This document shows, in pieces, positions 55,116-63,938 of a DNA stretch of 64,000 nucleotides (position 1 is its first letter; each line of letters opens with the position of its first letter). The notes beneath the pieces were generated by a model that did no database searches, was not told the origin of the DNA, and saw only the letters and a list, made by a program, of their open reading frames with translations. Position numbers and translations under genes: made by a program. Source of the stretch: Chthoniobacter flavus Ellin428 (GTDB taxonomy: Bacteria > Verrucomicrobiota > Verrucomicrobiia > Chthoniobacterales > Chthoniobacteraceae); the NCBI RefSeq assembly GCF_000173075.1, contig NZ_ABVL01000023.1, forward strand, positions 31,945 to 95,944. Reading direction: 5' to 3'.

Positions 55116-56873
55116 TTACGGCGCCGCGGTCTTCGGCAGGCGAATGACTTCGGCACTGCCATCGACATGGGCCACCACGCGAAGGTGTTTCGTTGCGGAG
55201 AACCGGTCCTCGAGCAGAATGGTGTTGGCCGGATCCGTGTCGGCATGCCCCGCTTGGTAATCATAACCCGCCGGGCCAAACGTGTTGAAGGGAGAGATGA
55301 AGACGGCTTTGTCTTGCAGATACTTTGGGACCAGCGCCATGAGATCGGGCGGGAATTGCCCGTGGTGATCCGCGGCATAGAGCAGGCAGGCCGTGACGAT
55401 CTGCTTCTCGTTGCTGAGCGATTTCGTCTCCTGGGACCTCTCCCTGGCGGACATAAAGGCAGGCACGGCAATGGCCGCCGCCAGAGCCGCCGGCGCGATC
55501 ATCGCCGGGCCGAGCAACGAGTTCATGCTGCTGTTTCCTTTGCTGGCGATCAACCAGCCATCCGGGAGATGCGTCGAGATCGAGCACATCGTTCCCGGCG
55601 CCGCGGATTGGCCGAAAATTTTCTCCATCAAGGCCGCTTGGTCGGGAGTCATCGTGGGCTGATTTTTCATCGCCTGACGCTGGAATGCCCGCACCGTGTC
55701 ACCGAGTAGCGGAGTGGTGACCTGCACGCCGTTGCCCTTCTCCGGCAGTCCCTCCAGCAGCTTCACAAATTCCGGCATCTTCCTCAGGCCGCGACCCTTT
55801 TGCTGCGCCTCGAGCATGTCGTTCACGAGGGAATCATCCGAGGCGATCAGCAAATAGCCGCCGCTCCATTGGGCCACCGTCGGGCGCAGCCACGTCTCCA
55901 TCGGCCCGGGGATGGGCATGACACGGGTGCGCAGTTCCGCAGTGTCTTTCTTCTGGACGGCGGGATTGCCCGTCAGCGCCTTGTCGATCAGCCCGAAGAT
56001 GCGGTCATCCTTCACGTGCAGGAGAATCGCCAGGCGCGGTGTGGGGAAGGACGTCGGCGGGCCGTTTTTGTCGACCGGGAGCGTGATCGCCTTCGCCGGG
56101 TTCAGCGTGAGGATGAGGCCCATCGAGCCGTCGAGCGACTTGAGCAGGTCATCCAGTTGCACGCCGAAGTTCGTGGAGAATTGGGCGAGGAAGGTGTCGA
56201 AGCTAAGCGTGGCATTCGGCACGCCGGATTTGCCGATTTCTTCCCGCAGGCCTGCAAGCACGTTGGCGAGATCCAGATCCGAGGAGGTGGCCAGCGCGGT
56301 ATCCATCGGCATGAAGTCGAGGATATCGAGATGATGCGGCGTCTTGCCGAAAGCCGACCACATGAACCCATCCGCCTTGTCGCCGGAGTGGCGAATGAAG
56401 AGCTTGTTCAGGTAGATCTTCGGCTCGACGGAAATCGAGCTGGCACCGACGTCGGAGATTTCTTCCAAGCCGCTTTTGGTGACGAGATCGTTGACCATGG
56501 TAATGCCGGTATTCATCGATTCCCGCGACGCTTGATCCTGAGAGGAGCTGGGCGCCATGAGCATGATCTGGCGGAACATGTCGATCTGTTTGCCGAGCCC
56601 GGACAGCCATTGCGCGGTGTCGAGATACAGATAAAACGACCCGTTCTTGTCCAGGTGTTGCGCCACGGCATCGAAGCCCGAAGAAGGGGCGGCTTTGGCG
56701 GGCGCGGTGGCCGGCTCTTTCGCCGTGGCGTCGGGAGTGGCGGTGTTTTGATGTCCGTGATTTGCCCAAAGCACGCCGGCGGTGCCGACCGCGGCGGCGG
56801 AGAGAAGTGAGACGGCAACGAGAGGGCCAACGAGGGGATTGGGACGCGAGTTCTTTTCCGTGGAGGGTTCCAT
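55116..56873 (-). CDS. Large exported protein of unknown function with a pilin-like C-terminal segment
   Basis: 585 residues. One N-terminal membrane anchor (about 12-35), a Pro/Ala-rich linker and a soluble domain (about 60-430) with repeated LDTAQWLSGLGKQIDM-like and FPTPRLAILLHVKDDRIF elements. Near 440-585 there is LAAAIAVPAFMSARERSQE, then SLSNEKQIVTACLLYAADHHGQFPPDL, which copies the N-terminal helix and downstream region of pseudopilins (without the leader). The C-terminal GYDYQAGHAD also fits the pseudopilin tail. It may be a fusion of a DUF3352-like exported domain with a pseudopilin-like domain. The role is unknown. Confidence 0.6.
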   Translation of the reverse strand: MEPSTEKNSRPNPLVGPLVAVSLLSAAAVGTAGVLWANHGHQNTATPDATAKEPATAPAKAAPSSGFDAVAQHLDKNGSFYLYLDTAQWLSGLGKQIDMFRQIMLMAPSSSQDQASRESMNTGITMVNDLVTKSGLEEISDVGASSISVEPKIYLNKLFIRHSGDKADGFMWSAFGKTPHHLDILDFMPMDTALATSSDLDLANVLAGLREEIGKSGVPNATLSFDTFLAQFSTNFGVQLDDLLKSLDGSMGLILTLNPAKAITLPVDKNGPPTSFPTPRLAILLHVKDDRIFGLIDKALTGNPAVQKKDTAELRTRVMPIPGPMETWLRPTVAQWSGGYLLIASDDSLVNDMLEAQQKGRGLRKMPEFVKLLEGLPEKGNGVQVTTPLLGDTVRAFQRQAMKNQPTMTPDQAALMEKIFGQSAAPGTMCSISTHLPDGWLIASKGNSSMNSLLGPAMIAPAALAAAIAVPAFMSARERSQETKSLSNEKQIVTACLLYAADHHGQFPPDLMALVPKYLQDKAVFISPFNTFGPAGYDYQAGHADTDPANTILLEDRFSATKHLRVVAHVDGSAEVIRLPKTAAP

Positions 56874-57121
56874 AAGATTCCGGGGTGAGGTGCGGGCCTT
56901 GGGATGTCGAGCGGTCGCTTTTTGGTGAGCGAGACCGAGTATTTACGTAAGGGCGGACGATGCCGCGCGGGGCAGAAATTGTCGATGCAAAAGGGGGCGA
57001 TTTGCGAGTTCGTTGAGCAGCGGATTTATCGAGTCGACAACTCGGTCAATTGGCGCGCGGCGCCGTCTCGCAACGAGAGAGTCAACGAATAAAGAAAACT
57101 GCTTTTTCGCGTCGAAAGACC
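56874..57121. other. Gene-free stretch before the RAYT cassette
   Basis: 248 bases between the start of the large exported protein and the left REP element. No coding frame is convincing. A Tyr/Arg-free mix of G-rich words, a small GTCGACAACTCGGTCAATTG region; nothing I can name. It must hold the promoter of the gene at 56873. Confidence 0.4.
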
Positions 57122-57166
57122 AAGTCCGAAGGACGACCGAAAATAGCCCAGCGCTTCAGCGCTGGG
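57122..57166. repeat. REP element, left outer arm of the RAYT cassette
   Basis: AGTCCGAAGGACGACCGAAA plus ATAGCCCAGCGCTTCAGCGC and TGGG. The inner AGCCCAGCGCTTCAGCGCTGGG forms a hairpin. Its inverted copy is at 57702-57748. Two nested short copies flank the gene as well (GTCCC-TTTTA-GGGACGAAAGA at 57187-57207, inverted at 57660-57679). Confidence 0.85.
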
Positions 57167-57186
57167 TGACGCGCAAACACACGCCA

Positions 57187-57207
57187 GTCCCTTTTAGGGA
57201 CGAAAGA
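57187..57207. repeat. Inner inverted element of the RAYT cassette (left)
   Basis: GTCCCTTTTAGGGACGAAAG plus A. It touches the stop of the transposase gene (57209). The inverted partner is 57660-57679 (TCTTTCGTCCCTTACGGGAC). Confidence 0.8.
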
Positions 57208-57208
57208 A

Positions 57209-57655
57209 TCAATCCAGCATCGCCGGCTCGAATATTATTCCGTGCTTGTGCAAAAATGCCTCGAGTTCTTCACGGAATCCACGGACGTGATGGTGTTCCT
57301 CTTGGGTGTCAATGTAGCGAATGGTGTCTTCCACCCCGGAAACACCGATCGAAAACGCACCATAACCTTGCTGCCATGAGAATTGACGCAACTCGGGAAA
57401 GGTCTCGTGCATCCATTTCGAAGAATTCGCCTTGAGGGTCTGCATGGCCTTTGCCACGGACAATGTGGTTGGCAGGCTCAAAAGTATGTGCACGTGATCG
57501 GCCATTCCACCAACCGCCAGAGCGCGCATCTCATGTTCTCGCGCGATGCCGCCGAGGTACGGCCAGAGCCGTCCGCGAATTTCCCGAGTGAGACAACCAT
57601 CCCGATTTTTCGTGCTGAACACCGCGTGGACAAGAAGATGGTGAAACGTGTGCAT
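57209..57655 (-). CDS. REP-associated tyrosine transposase (RAYT), IS200-like Y1 family
   Basis: 148 residues. The HUH motif is in GMADHVHILLSLP (HVH) and the catalytic Tyr follows in WQQGYGAFSIGVS. The N-terminal FHHLLVHAVFSTKNRDG is the RAYT family opening. RAYTs are single-copy, non-mobile relatives of IS200/IS605 TnpA and act on REP palindromes. The gene is embedded between nested inverted repeats (57122-57166, 57187-57207, 57660-57679, 57702-57748), which are the presumed substrate. The gene is intact. Confidence 0.93.
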   Translation of the reverse strand: MHTFHHLLVHAVFSTKNRDGCLTREIRGRLWPYLGGIAREHEMRALAVGGMADHVHILLSLPTTLSVAKAMQTLKANSSKWMHETFPELRQFSWQQGYGAFSIGVSGVEDTIRYIDTQEEHHHVRGFREELEAFLHKHGIIFEPAMLD

Positions 57656-57659
57656 GACC

Positions 57660-57679
57660 TCTTTCGTCCCTTACGGGAC
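57660..57679. repeat. Inner inverted element of the RAYT cassette (right)
   Basis: TCTTTCGTCCCTTACGGGAC, inverted partner of 57187-57207. Confidence 0.8.
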
Positions 57680-57701
57680 TTTGGCCGGGGAGGCGAGTTT
57701 T

Positions 57702-57748
57702 CCCAGCGTTTAAACGCTGGGCTATTCTCGGTCGTCCTTCGGACTCAA
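57702..57748. repeat. REP element, right outer arm of the RAYT cassette
   Basis: CCCAGCGTTTAAACGCTGGG followed by CTATTCTCGGTCGTCCTTCG and GACT. It is the inverted copy of 57122-57166 with a few changes in the loop. The stem CCCAGCG/CGCTGGG is perfect in both. Confidence 0.85.
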
Positions 57749-57901
57749 GTCATGCTTCTCGTGGCGGAGGTCCTCCGTTACCCGCCAGCCGGGCAAACGT
57801 TGCACGGACCAGCCTTCGTCGATCGCTGCCTTCCAAATCCGAACGGAATCATCCGTCACCCGCGGAGCGAGCAGGACGAGTGGTAACGATGTACCCACCA
57901 C

Positions 57902-59404
57902 CTACATCAAATTCGCCGCGACCTCGGCCATCTCGCTGCGCTCGCCCTTGAAGAGATTCACATGGGCCATGAAGGGCTGGCCTTGCAGACGGTTGCGGGT
58001 GAAGACGAGGCCGTTGGTGTGAGCGTCGACGTACGGGTTGTCGATCTGTGCGAGGTCGCCGATGAGGATGATCTTGCTTCCCTTGCCCATGCGGGTGACG
58101 AGCGTCTTGGCTTCGTGCGGGGTGAGCTGCTGGGCTTCGTCCACGATGAAGATGGCCCGCGGCAGGGAGCGGCCGCGAATGTGGGCGATGGCTTCGATCT
58201 CGAGCATGCCGGATTGCATGAGCGGCTCGTAGGGGCGCGCGTATTTGCCGCTCGGATTCTGCGTTTGCTGCGGCGCCGCCACGCTGCCGTCGGCCTTGCG
58301 CTTCGATTGCTTTTTCTTCTCGAACTGCTCCGGCTTGCGGGGGCGCGAGAGCAGCAGGTCGAGCGCGTCGTAGGCGGGCTGGACCCACGGCTGCATTTTT
58401 TCCTCCATGCGGCCCGGGAGAAAACCGATGTCGCGCCCGGTGGGCATGATTACGCGGGTGATGAGCATCTTTTCGTATTCGCCCGCTTGCACCTGCTCGA
58501 GCGCCGAGCCGACGCTGAGCAGCGTCTTCCCGGTGCCGGCCTTACCGTAAACGGTCACGAGCGTGATCGCCGGATCGTAGAGCGCATCGAGGAAGAAACG
58601 CTGGCCGAGATTGGCCGCCTGCAGCGAACGCCCGCCGCGGATGTTGATGTGATCGTGGCGCAGCTTCACAAATTCACCGTTGCCGATGTGGCGCGCAGGG
58701 ACGCCGTGGGTGGGCTCTTCCTCGTTGCGCAGCAGGACGTATTGGTTTGGCAGCAGCATCTCGAGATGCGGAAGCTGAATGCGCTCCTGGCTGGCGAAGG
58801 CCTGCACGGTGTGACCGGGAATATCGAGGGCGGCATACTCCTCCGTGCCGCTGCGGCGTTGCGTGCGGCGGATGTCGTTATCCTCCACGCGGTCGGTGCG
58901 ATAATCCTGTGCATCCAGCCCGAGCGCGCGCGCCTTGAGCTGCATGTTGAGGTCCTTCGTCACGAGGATCGCGCCGTCGGCCTTGGTGTCCGCGAGATAC
59001 GCGGCGCTGGCCAGGATGCGATTGTCCGTGGCATCGAGATCGGGGAAGAGGGTGAGCGCGAGCCGGCTGCGGGGCGATTCCTCGATGAGCTTCCAATCGT
59101 GCCCTTCGTGCTTGAGCGCGGGGTTGATGTAGACGTGCAGCCAGCCGCCGTTCTCCAGCTTCACCCCGGCGCGCATTTGCTCCGTGGTGCGGAAGCGTTC
59201 GCTCAGGCGGCGATGCACCTCGCGCGCGTTGGCGCCGCGCGTGGTGGATTCCGATTTGAAGCGATCCAGTTCTTCGAGCACTTCCACGGGGATCCAGACC
59301 ACGTTGTCCTCAAACTGAAACATCGACTGCGGGTCGTGAATGAGGACATTCGTGTCGAGGACGTAGTGCTTCGTGGGATTGATGTCGGACTTTTTAACGG
59401 CCAT
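57902..59404 (-). CDS. PIN domain plus PhoH-like ATPase
   Basis: 500 residues from MAVKKSDINPTK. The N-terminal PIN domain has KHYVLDTNVLIHDPQSM (first Asp of the metal site) and LVTKDLNMQLKA. The PhoH part has GKAGTGKTLLSVGSALEQV (Walker A near 286), and FIVDEAQQLTPHEAK (Walker B). Such PIN-PhoH fusions (PhoH2/YlaK type) couple an RNA nuclease with an ATPase/helicase. In mycobacteria PhoH2 shows RNA unwinding and cleavage. It is monocistronic; the RAYT cassette lies downstream. Confidence 0.93.
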   Translation of the reverse strand: MAVKKSDINPTKHYVLDTNVLIHDPQSMFQFEDNVVWIPVEVLEELDRFKSESTTRGANAREVHRRLSERFRTTEQMRAGVKLENGGWLHVYINPALKHEGHDWKLIEESPRSRLALTLFPDLDATDNRILASAAYLADTKADGAILVTKDLNMQLKARALGLDAQDYRTDRVEDNDIRRTQRRSGTEEYAALDIPGHTVQAFASQERIQLPHLEMLLPNQYVLLRNEEEPTHGVPARHIGNGEFVKLRHDHINIRGGRSLQAANLGQRFFLDALYDPAITLVTVYGKAGTGKTLLSVGSALEQVQAGEYEKMLITRVIMPTGRDIGFLPGRMEEKMQPWVQPAYDALDLLLSRPRKPEQFEKKKQSKRKADGSVAAPQQTQNPSGKYARPYEPLMQSGMLEIEAIAHIRGRSLPRAIFIVDEAQQLTPHEAKTLVTRMGKGSKIILIGDLAQIDNPYVDAHTNGLVFTRNRLQGQPFMAHVNLFKGERSEMAEVAANLM

Positions 59405-59613
59405 GGATTTGGAGTGTTTCAAGGGAGAGAGCGGCAGCGCCAGGCGAGAGGCAGGAGCATGAGCACGGGAGAGAGGAGTCGGAACGACTGACCGGAGGGA
59501 GCAAACGCCTTTCGCGCTCCGCGTACAATCCTAAAAATTGGAAAAGATGCATCCGTCACAAGCGGGCCGTTGCGGAAGCAATCGCCGGTAGAGACAGGAG
59601 TGTGTCGCATGGA

Positions 59614-61510
59614 CTATTGGGCGGGGCCGAGCCAGCGTACGGCCATTACCGAGATATCGTCGCTTTGTTCACGTTCACCGCAGAAAGTTCGCACGTCTCG
59701 CACCACTCCGCGGGTAATTTTTTCGACGGCCAATGTGCCAACGTCGTTTAACACCGCAGTGAGCCGCGCGGTGGAGTAGAAATGGTCGCTGCGATCGAGG
59801 GCCTCGGTCACGCCGTCGGTGTAGATGAAGAGCGTGTCGCCGGGGGCGAGCTGCACGCGGGTGGTGTGATAGTCGAGTGCGGACATCGCGCCGAGCGCCA
59901 CGTCCTTGGCGCCCTCGAGCGGACGCGCCTGGTGATCCGCGCCGATCAGGAACGGGCTGGGATGGCCCGCGCTGCAAAATTCCAGCTCGCCCGTGCGCGT
60001 ATGGAGGTGCGCGTAGAGGAGGGAGACAAACATTCCGGAATCGGTTTGCTCACAAAGTTCGTCGTTCACGTGCGCGATCATGCTGGCCATCGGTTCGCGC
60101 CGTGACGAGCTTGCCTTGAGTAACGTTTTCGTGACAGCCATGAAGAGCGCCGCCGGGACGCCCTTGCCCGAGACATCGCCAATGAGCAGGCACAGCCAGT
60201 CGTCATCGAGGAAATAGAAATCGTAGAGATCGCCGCCGATCTCGCGGGCCGGCCGGAGCAGCGCATGCACATCGAATTCCGGCCGCCCGGGGAACGCGGG
60301 AAAATGTTTCGGCACGAGACTCATCTGGATGCTGCGCGCGGCACTGAGCTCGCCCTCGAAGCGCTCCTTCACCGTGGTAGTGTAGCGCAGCTCCTGCATG
60401 CGCATTTGGAGGTCGCGCGTCATTTTGTTGAAGGCGTTCATGAGGTGCCGCACTTCCTCGGTTGGCGCGGAAACGCTCAGCCGCTGCTCGAGATCACCGC
60501 CGGCGACGAGCTGCGCGGCGCGGGCCAGCTCCGCGATCGGTTTGCTGCTGGTGCGCGCGATGAAGATGAGCACGCCCAAAAGGCACAGCATGCCGATGGC
60601 CCCGGTGACGAGCAGTTCGTCGCGCAATTCCGTCGCCTCGGCCAACGCCTCGTCCTCAGGATAAACCACGGCGAGGGCGAGCTCGCCACCCAGGATCGGC
60701 TCATACGCGACCCACGTGAGGCGGTCCTTCCACGGACCGCGCGTGCGGAGGAATCCCGGCTTGCCCGAGAGCATACCCTTGCCGAGCACGGCATTCGCCT
60801 GCTGGATGGTGCCCTGCATGATCTTGCTCTCGTCGGGAAAAGTGAGAAACCGCCCCTGCTTGCTGACAATGAACAGGTAGCCGCTCTTGCCGACGGTGCC
60901 CGCTTTTCCCTCGCGCATGAATTGCGAAACGGCGATGTCGCTCGTGGCGATGCCCCAGAACAGCCCGTCTTTCCGGAAGGGCGCCGAGTAGGTGATCATG
61001 ATCGTCTCCCCCACCGCCTTCATCGAAGTAAGGCTCCGTCCACATCGCGTGGCCAGCGTCGCGCGGGAGGCGATACCAATCCTTTTGGAAATAGTTATAC
61101 TCGGGATTGGCCAGTTGCTCGAAGGTCACGTCGTTTGGCCCGTGGTAGAAATAGGGCGCGTAGGCCACGAGATCGTCCCCCAGCCCGTTTGGCCGGTAGG
61201 CGATGCAACTGCCGTAGACGTCCGGATTCTTCTCTACGACTGAATGCAGGAACTCCTCGATCTTCTGCGGTCGATCCAGCTCACCGGTCTCCAGTGCACG
61301 CCCGATCATTTCGGGGACCTTCTGCACCCGGCTGAGCACGGTCTCCAGCTCGGCGGCGTGGCTGCGGGCCATGGAGCGCGAGAGTTCCTCGGTCTGCGCG
61401 GCCACGCGCTCGAAGCTCCGGTGTGACGCGCTCCATACCACGAAGCCGAGCACCAGCGCCGCGGGAATACCGACCCACGTAATGAGCCGCGTGGAGAGCG
61501 TGACCTTCAT
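59614..61510 (-). CDS. RsbU-type phosphatase: Cache-HAMP-SpoIIE/PP2C (one frameshift)
   Basis: The N-terminal half (anchor helix, then periplasmic Cache-like domain, DPEYNYFQKDW...) and the C-terminal half are in different frames; one extra G in the GGGGG run at 61008-61012 (plus-strand C run) joins HAMWTEPYFDEGGGETIMIT. The restored protein has 631 residues. It has a second membrane helix near 310, a HAMP domain (SKPIAELARAAQLVAGGDL) and the PP2C domain (AARSIQMSLVP, REIGGDLYDFYFLDD, DVSGKGVPAALFMA, SAGHPSPFLIG, DGVTEALD, CGEREQSDDIS). It dephosphorylates the RsbV antagonist in response to an external signal. It is the last gene of the partner-switching set. Confidence 0.88.
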
Positions 61511-61583
61511 CCGGCTTCGGGCCTTTGCCCGATCACCGCAGAGATCCGGGAATGACTATCGTATTGCAAAACTGCGCGGCACC

Positions 61584-61937
61584 CTAGGCGGGCGCGGCCT
61601 CGCCGCCGAGCGCCTTCAGCGCGTCGTCCAGCGAAGGCACAATCTTCATGATGCGGGTAAAGCCGATCATTTCGAAAATCATCAGCACGCTCGGCGCCAG
61701 GGCACAGAGGACGAGCTTGCCGCCGAGCGGTTCGAGGCGCTTGGCTGCGAGGAGGAAAACTTTCAGGCCCGCGCTGTTCACATATTCCAGGGAGCCGCAG
61801 TCGACCACGATCTTGCGTTCGCCACGGTCGACCAGGCCCAGCAGCCGCGACTCGAAAACCGCCGCCGTGGCGCTGTCCAGATGCTCGCTGATCGTGAGGA
61901 TTAGGACCTCGCCTTGTTTGTTTTCTTTGATCTGCAT
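61584..61937 (-). CDS. STAS anti-sigma factor antagonist (RsbV type)
   Basis: 117 residues. The phospho-acceptor loop is EYVNSAGLKVFLLAAKRL (Ser in NSAG), as in RsbV. Phosphorylated by the RsbW-like kinase encoded 33 bases upstream and dephosphorylated by the RsbU phosphatase encoded 73 bases downstream. Same strand, same order (kinase, antagonist, phosphatase) as other partner-switching modules. The target sigma factor or effector is not in the window. Confidence 0.92.
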   Translation of the reverse strand: MQIKENKQGEVLILTISEHLDSATAAVFESRLLGLVDRGERKIVVDCGSLEYVNSAGLKVFLLAAKRLEPLGGKLVLCALAPSVLMIFEMIGFTRIMKIVPSLDDALKALGGEAAPA

Positions 61938-61970
61938 GGTGGTGGCAATCGGGAGAACCGCGGGCCGATC

Positions 61971-62390
61971 CTAACGGATTCGCTTCCGCATGGTGAGCAC
62001 ATTTTTTCCGTCTGCACGACGGTAATCCACGCCGTCCATGAGACTGCGCACGAGATGAATGCCGAGCCCACCCAGCGTGCGCTCGGCCAGCGGAGCGTCG
62101 AGATTGGGAGGGGGAATGGCGAGCGGATCGAAAGCGCGCCCGCTATCGCTGACCTCGGTGATCACTTCCGTGGGCTTGGCAATGACCTGAGCGATGACCT
62201 CCTGATCCTTCGGGTCTTCGAAGCCATGGCGCACGATATTGGTCACCACTTCGTCCAGCGCGAGATTCACGGCGTAAAGGGCGCGTGAGGGGACCTCATG
62301 CAACTCGCCAAATTGGCGGATGAGACGGTTAAGCCGCTCGATTTCCCGGAGGTCGGCGGGCAGGCGAACAGTGATGCTCCCTTCGTGCAT
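61971..62390 (-). CDS. Anti-sigma regulatory factor / serine kinase (RsbW type)
   Basis: 139 residues from MHEGSITVRLPADLRE. HATPase_c_2-type domain: NLALDEVVTNIVRHGFEDPK (N-box), VSDSGRAFDPL (G1) and TLGGLGIHLVRSLMD (G2). It phosphorylates the STAS partner and may hold a sigma factor. It is first in the set; no sigma gene follows, as in many bacteria that use the module for other outputs. Longer readings lack the family start. Confidence 0.92.
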   Translation of the reverse strand: MHEGSITVRLPADLREIERLNRLIRQFGELHEVPSRALYAVNLALDEVVTNIVRHGFEDPKDQEVIAQVIAKPTEVITEVSDSGRAFDPLAIPPPNLDAPLAERTLGGLGIHLVRSLMDGVDYRRADGKNVLTMRKRIR

Positions 62391-62565
62391 GAGCTTTGGT
62401 TGTGGCAGCCGGCGGCGAGGCGTGCAAGCCCTTGTTTGCGACATTTTCGGAGGAGCAGGGAGGTATGGGACCACCGTCAGCCTCCGGCCTTCCCTGTCAT
62501 ACCCTGTCGGATTTTCCACTCCGCATTTGCCGCGCCGGGCCGTCTCGGCTTTACTGCGCTCCCCT

Positions 62566-63513
62566 ATGGAAAAAGTCATCATCGTCGGCACCGGCTGCGC
62601 CGGGCTTACCGCGGCCATTTACGCCGCGCGTGCGAACTTCGCTCCGCTTGTCCTGGAAGGTCATGAACCTGGCGGACAGCTCTCGACGACGACGCTGGTG
62701 GAAAATTTTCCCGGCTTCCCCGACGGCATCAATGGCCCCGAGCTCATCATGAACATGAAGTCGCAGGCCGAGCGTTTCGGCGCGCGCTTCGCCTATTCCT
62801 GTGTCGAGGATTTCGAGCCGGCGGACGGCTTTGTGCGGGTGAAGGTCGAGGGCGAATGGAAGGAAACGCGGACGCTCATCGTGGCCGCCGGTGCGAGCGC
62901 GAAGTGGCTCGGCCTGGCCAATGAGAATGCGCGCAGCAACGAATTTCCGCAGGGCCTGCGCGGCCACGGCCTCACCTCGTGCGCGACCTGCGACGGCGCT
63001 TTTTACCGCAATGTCCCCGTGGCCGTCGTCGGTGGCGGCGACTCCGCGGCGGAGGAAGCAACCTTCCTCACCCGCTTTGCGTCGAAGGTCTATCTCGTGC
63101 ATCGCCGCGAGGCGCTGCGCGCTTCCAAGATCATGGCCGACCGCGCTCTGGCCAATCCGAAGATCGAGCCGGTCTGGAACAGCGTTCCCGTCGAATACCT
63201 TGCCGACGCCGAAGGCGAAATGCGCGCGCTGAAAATCCGCGACGTGAATACCGGCGCTGAGCGTGAGCTGGAGGCGAAGTGCATCTTCGTCGCCATCGGC
63301 CACACGCCGAACACCAAGCCTTTCAAGGGCAAGCTGGACATGGATGAAAACGGCTACCTCCTGCAGCGCGAGGGCACGAAGACAAACGTCCCCGGCGTCT
63401 TTGCCGCGGGCGACGTCGCCGACCACGTCTACCGCCAGGCCATCACCGCCGCCGGCCAGGGCTGCGCCGCCGCGCTCGACGCCGAGAAGTACCTCGCGCA
63501 CTTCGAGCACTAA
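62566..63513 (+). CDS. trxB: Thioredoxin reductase
   Basis: 315 residues. FAD motif GTGCAGLTAAIYAARA (residues about 8-23), active-site SCATCDGAFY (CATC near 138), NADPH motif VVGGGDSAAEEATFLTRF, and C-terminal GVFAAGDVADHVYRQAITAAG. It keeps thioredoxin reduced with NADPH. The start at 62566 is the ATG that gives the family N-terminus; the frame is open further upstream, through the RsbW gene. It is divergent from the partner-switching genes. Confidence 0.97.
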   Translation: MEKVIIVGTGCAGLTAAIYAARANFAPLVLEGHEPGGQLSTTTLVENFPGFPDGINGPELIMNMKSQAERFGARFAYSCVEDFEPADGFVRVKVEGEWKETRTLIVAAGASAKWLGLANENARSNEFPQGLRGHGLTSCATCDGAFYRNVPVAVVGGGDSAAEEATFLTRFASKVYLVHRREALRASKIMADRALANPKIEPVWNSVPVEYLADAEGEMRALKIRDVNTGAERELEAKCIFVAIGHTPNTKPFKGKLDMDENGYLLQREGTKTNVPGVFAAGDVADHVYRQAITAAGQGCAAALDAEKYLAHFEH

Positions 63514-63527
63514 GCTTTCGGTTTTGA

Positions 63528-63836
63528 AACGCAGAGACGCAGAGACGCAGAGGTCGCAGAGGTCGCAGAGAGATTCCCAGAACATCGGTTCTCGAACTTC
63601 TGCGGCTCAGTGTTTTAGCGGCGCTATTTCTTATAGAAGAAGAGGCGCCTCTCTCCGCGCGTGTCATCCTGAGCGGAGCGTCCCGGCGGCTAGGTGGCGG
63701 GACGCGAAGTCGAAGGATCCGGTCGAACAACCAGCGAGCATCTCCAGTAAAGCGGCCGGATCCTTCGACTTCGCTCAGGATGCCCCTAGAAAGCGCACGC
63801 CCAAATCTCTGCGCCCTCTGCGTCTCTGCAGTGCTA
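63528..63836. repeat. Inverted repeat of CGCAGAG words (outer)
   Basis: AAACGCAGAGACGCAGAGAC followed by GCAGAGGTCGCAGAGGTCGC at 63528-63570, with reverse complement TCTCTGCGCCCTCTGCGTCT plus CTGCA at about 63806-63830. The arms enclose the repeat at 63663-63782. Same words as 19151-19318. Confidence 0.8.
63663..63782. repeat. Inverted repeat TCCTGAGCGGAG / GGATCCTTCGACTTCG
   Basis: Left arm GTCATCCTGAGCGGAGCGTC with an internal hairpin GCGTCCCG/CGGGACGC, then GCGAAGTCGAAGGATCCGG; right arm CCGGATCCTTCGACTTCGCT plus CAGGATG. It is nested inside the outer repeat. A repeat of this kind is widespread in environmental bacterial genomes, in my experience. Confidence 0.8.
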
Positions 63837-63873
63837 ACCATGAAAATGTCCGCACGACGCGTAGAATTTTTGG

Positions 63874-63938
63874 CCCGCGAATCACGCAAAAAACACGAAT
63901 GAGGGCAGATCATTCGCGTCATTCGGGTGATTCGCGGG
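63874..63938. repeat. Inverted repeat CCCGCGAATCACGC / GATTCGCGGG
   Basis: CCCGCGAATCACGCAAAAAA plus CACGAATGA, then GGGCAGA, then TCATTCGCGTCATTCGGGTG plus ATTCGCGGG. An imperfect 29-base dyad, the third inverted repeat family within 400 bases after trxB. Confidence 0.8.
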
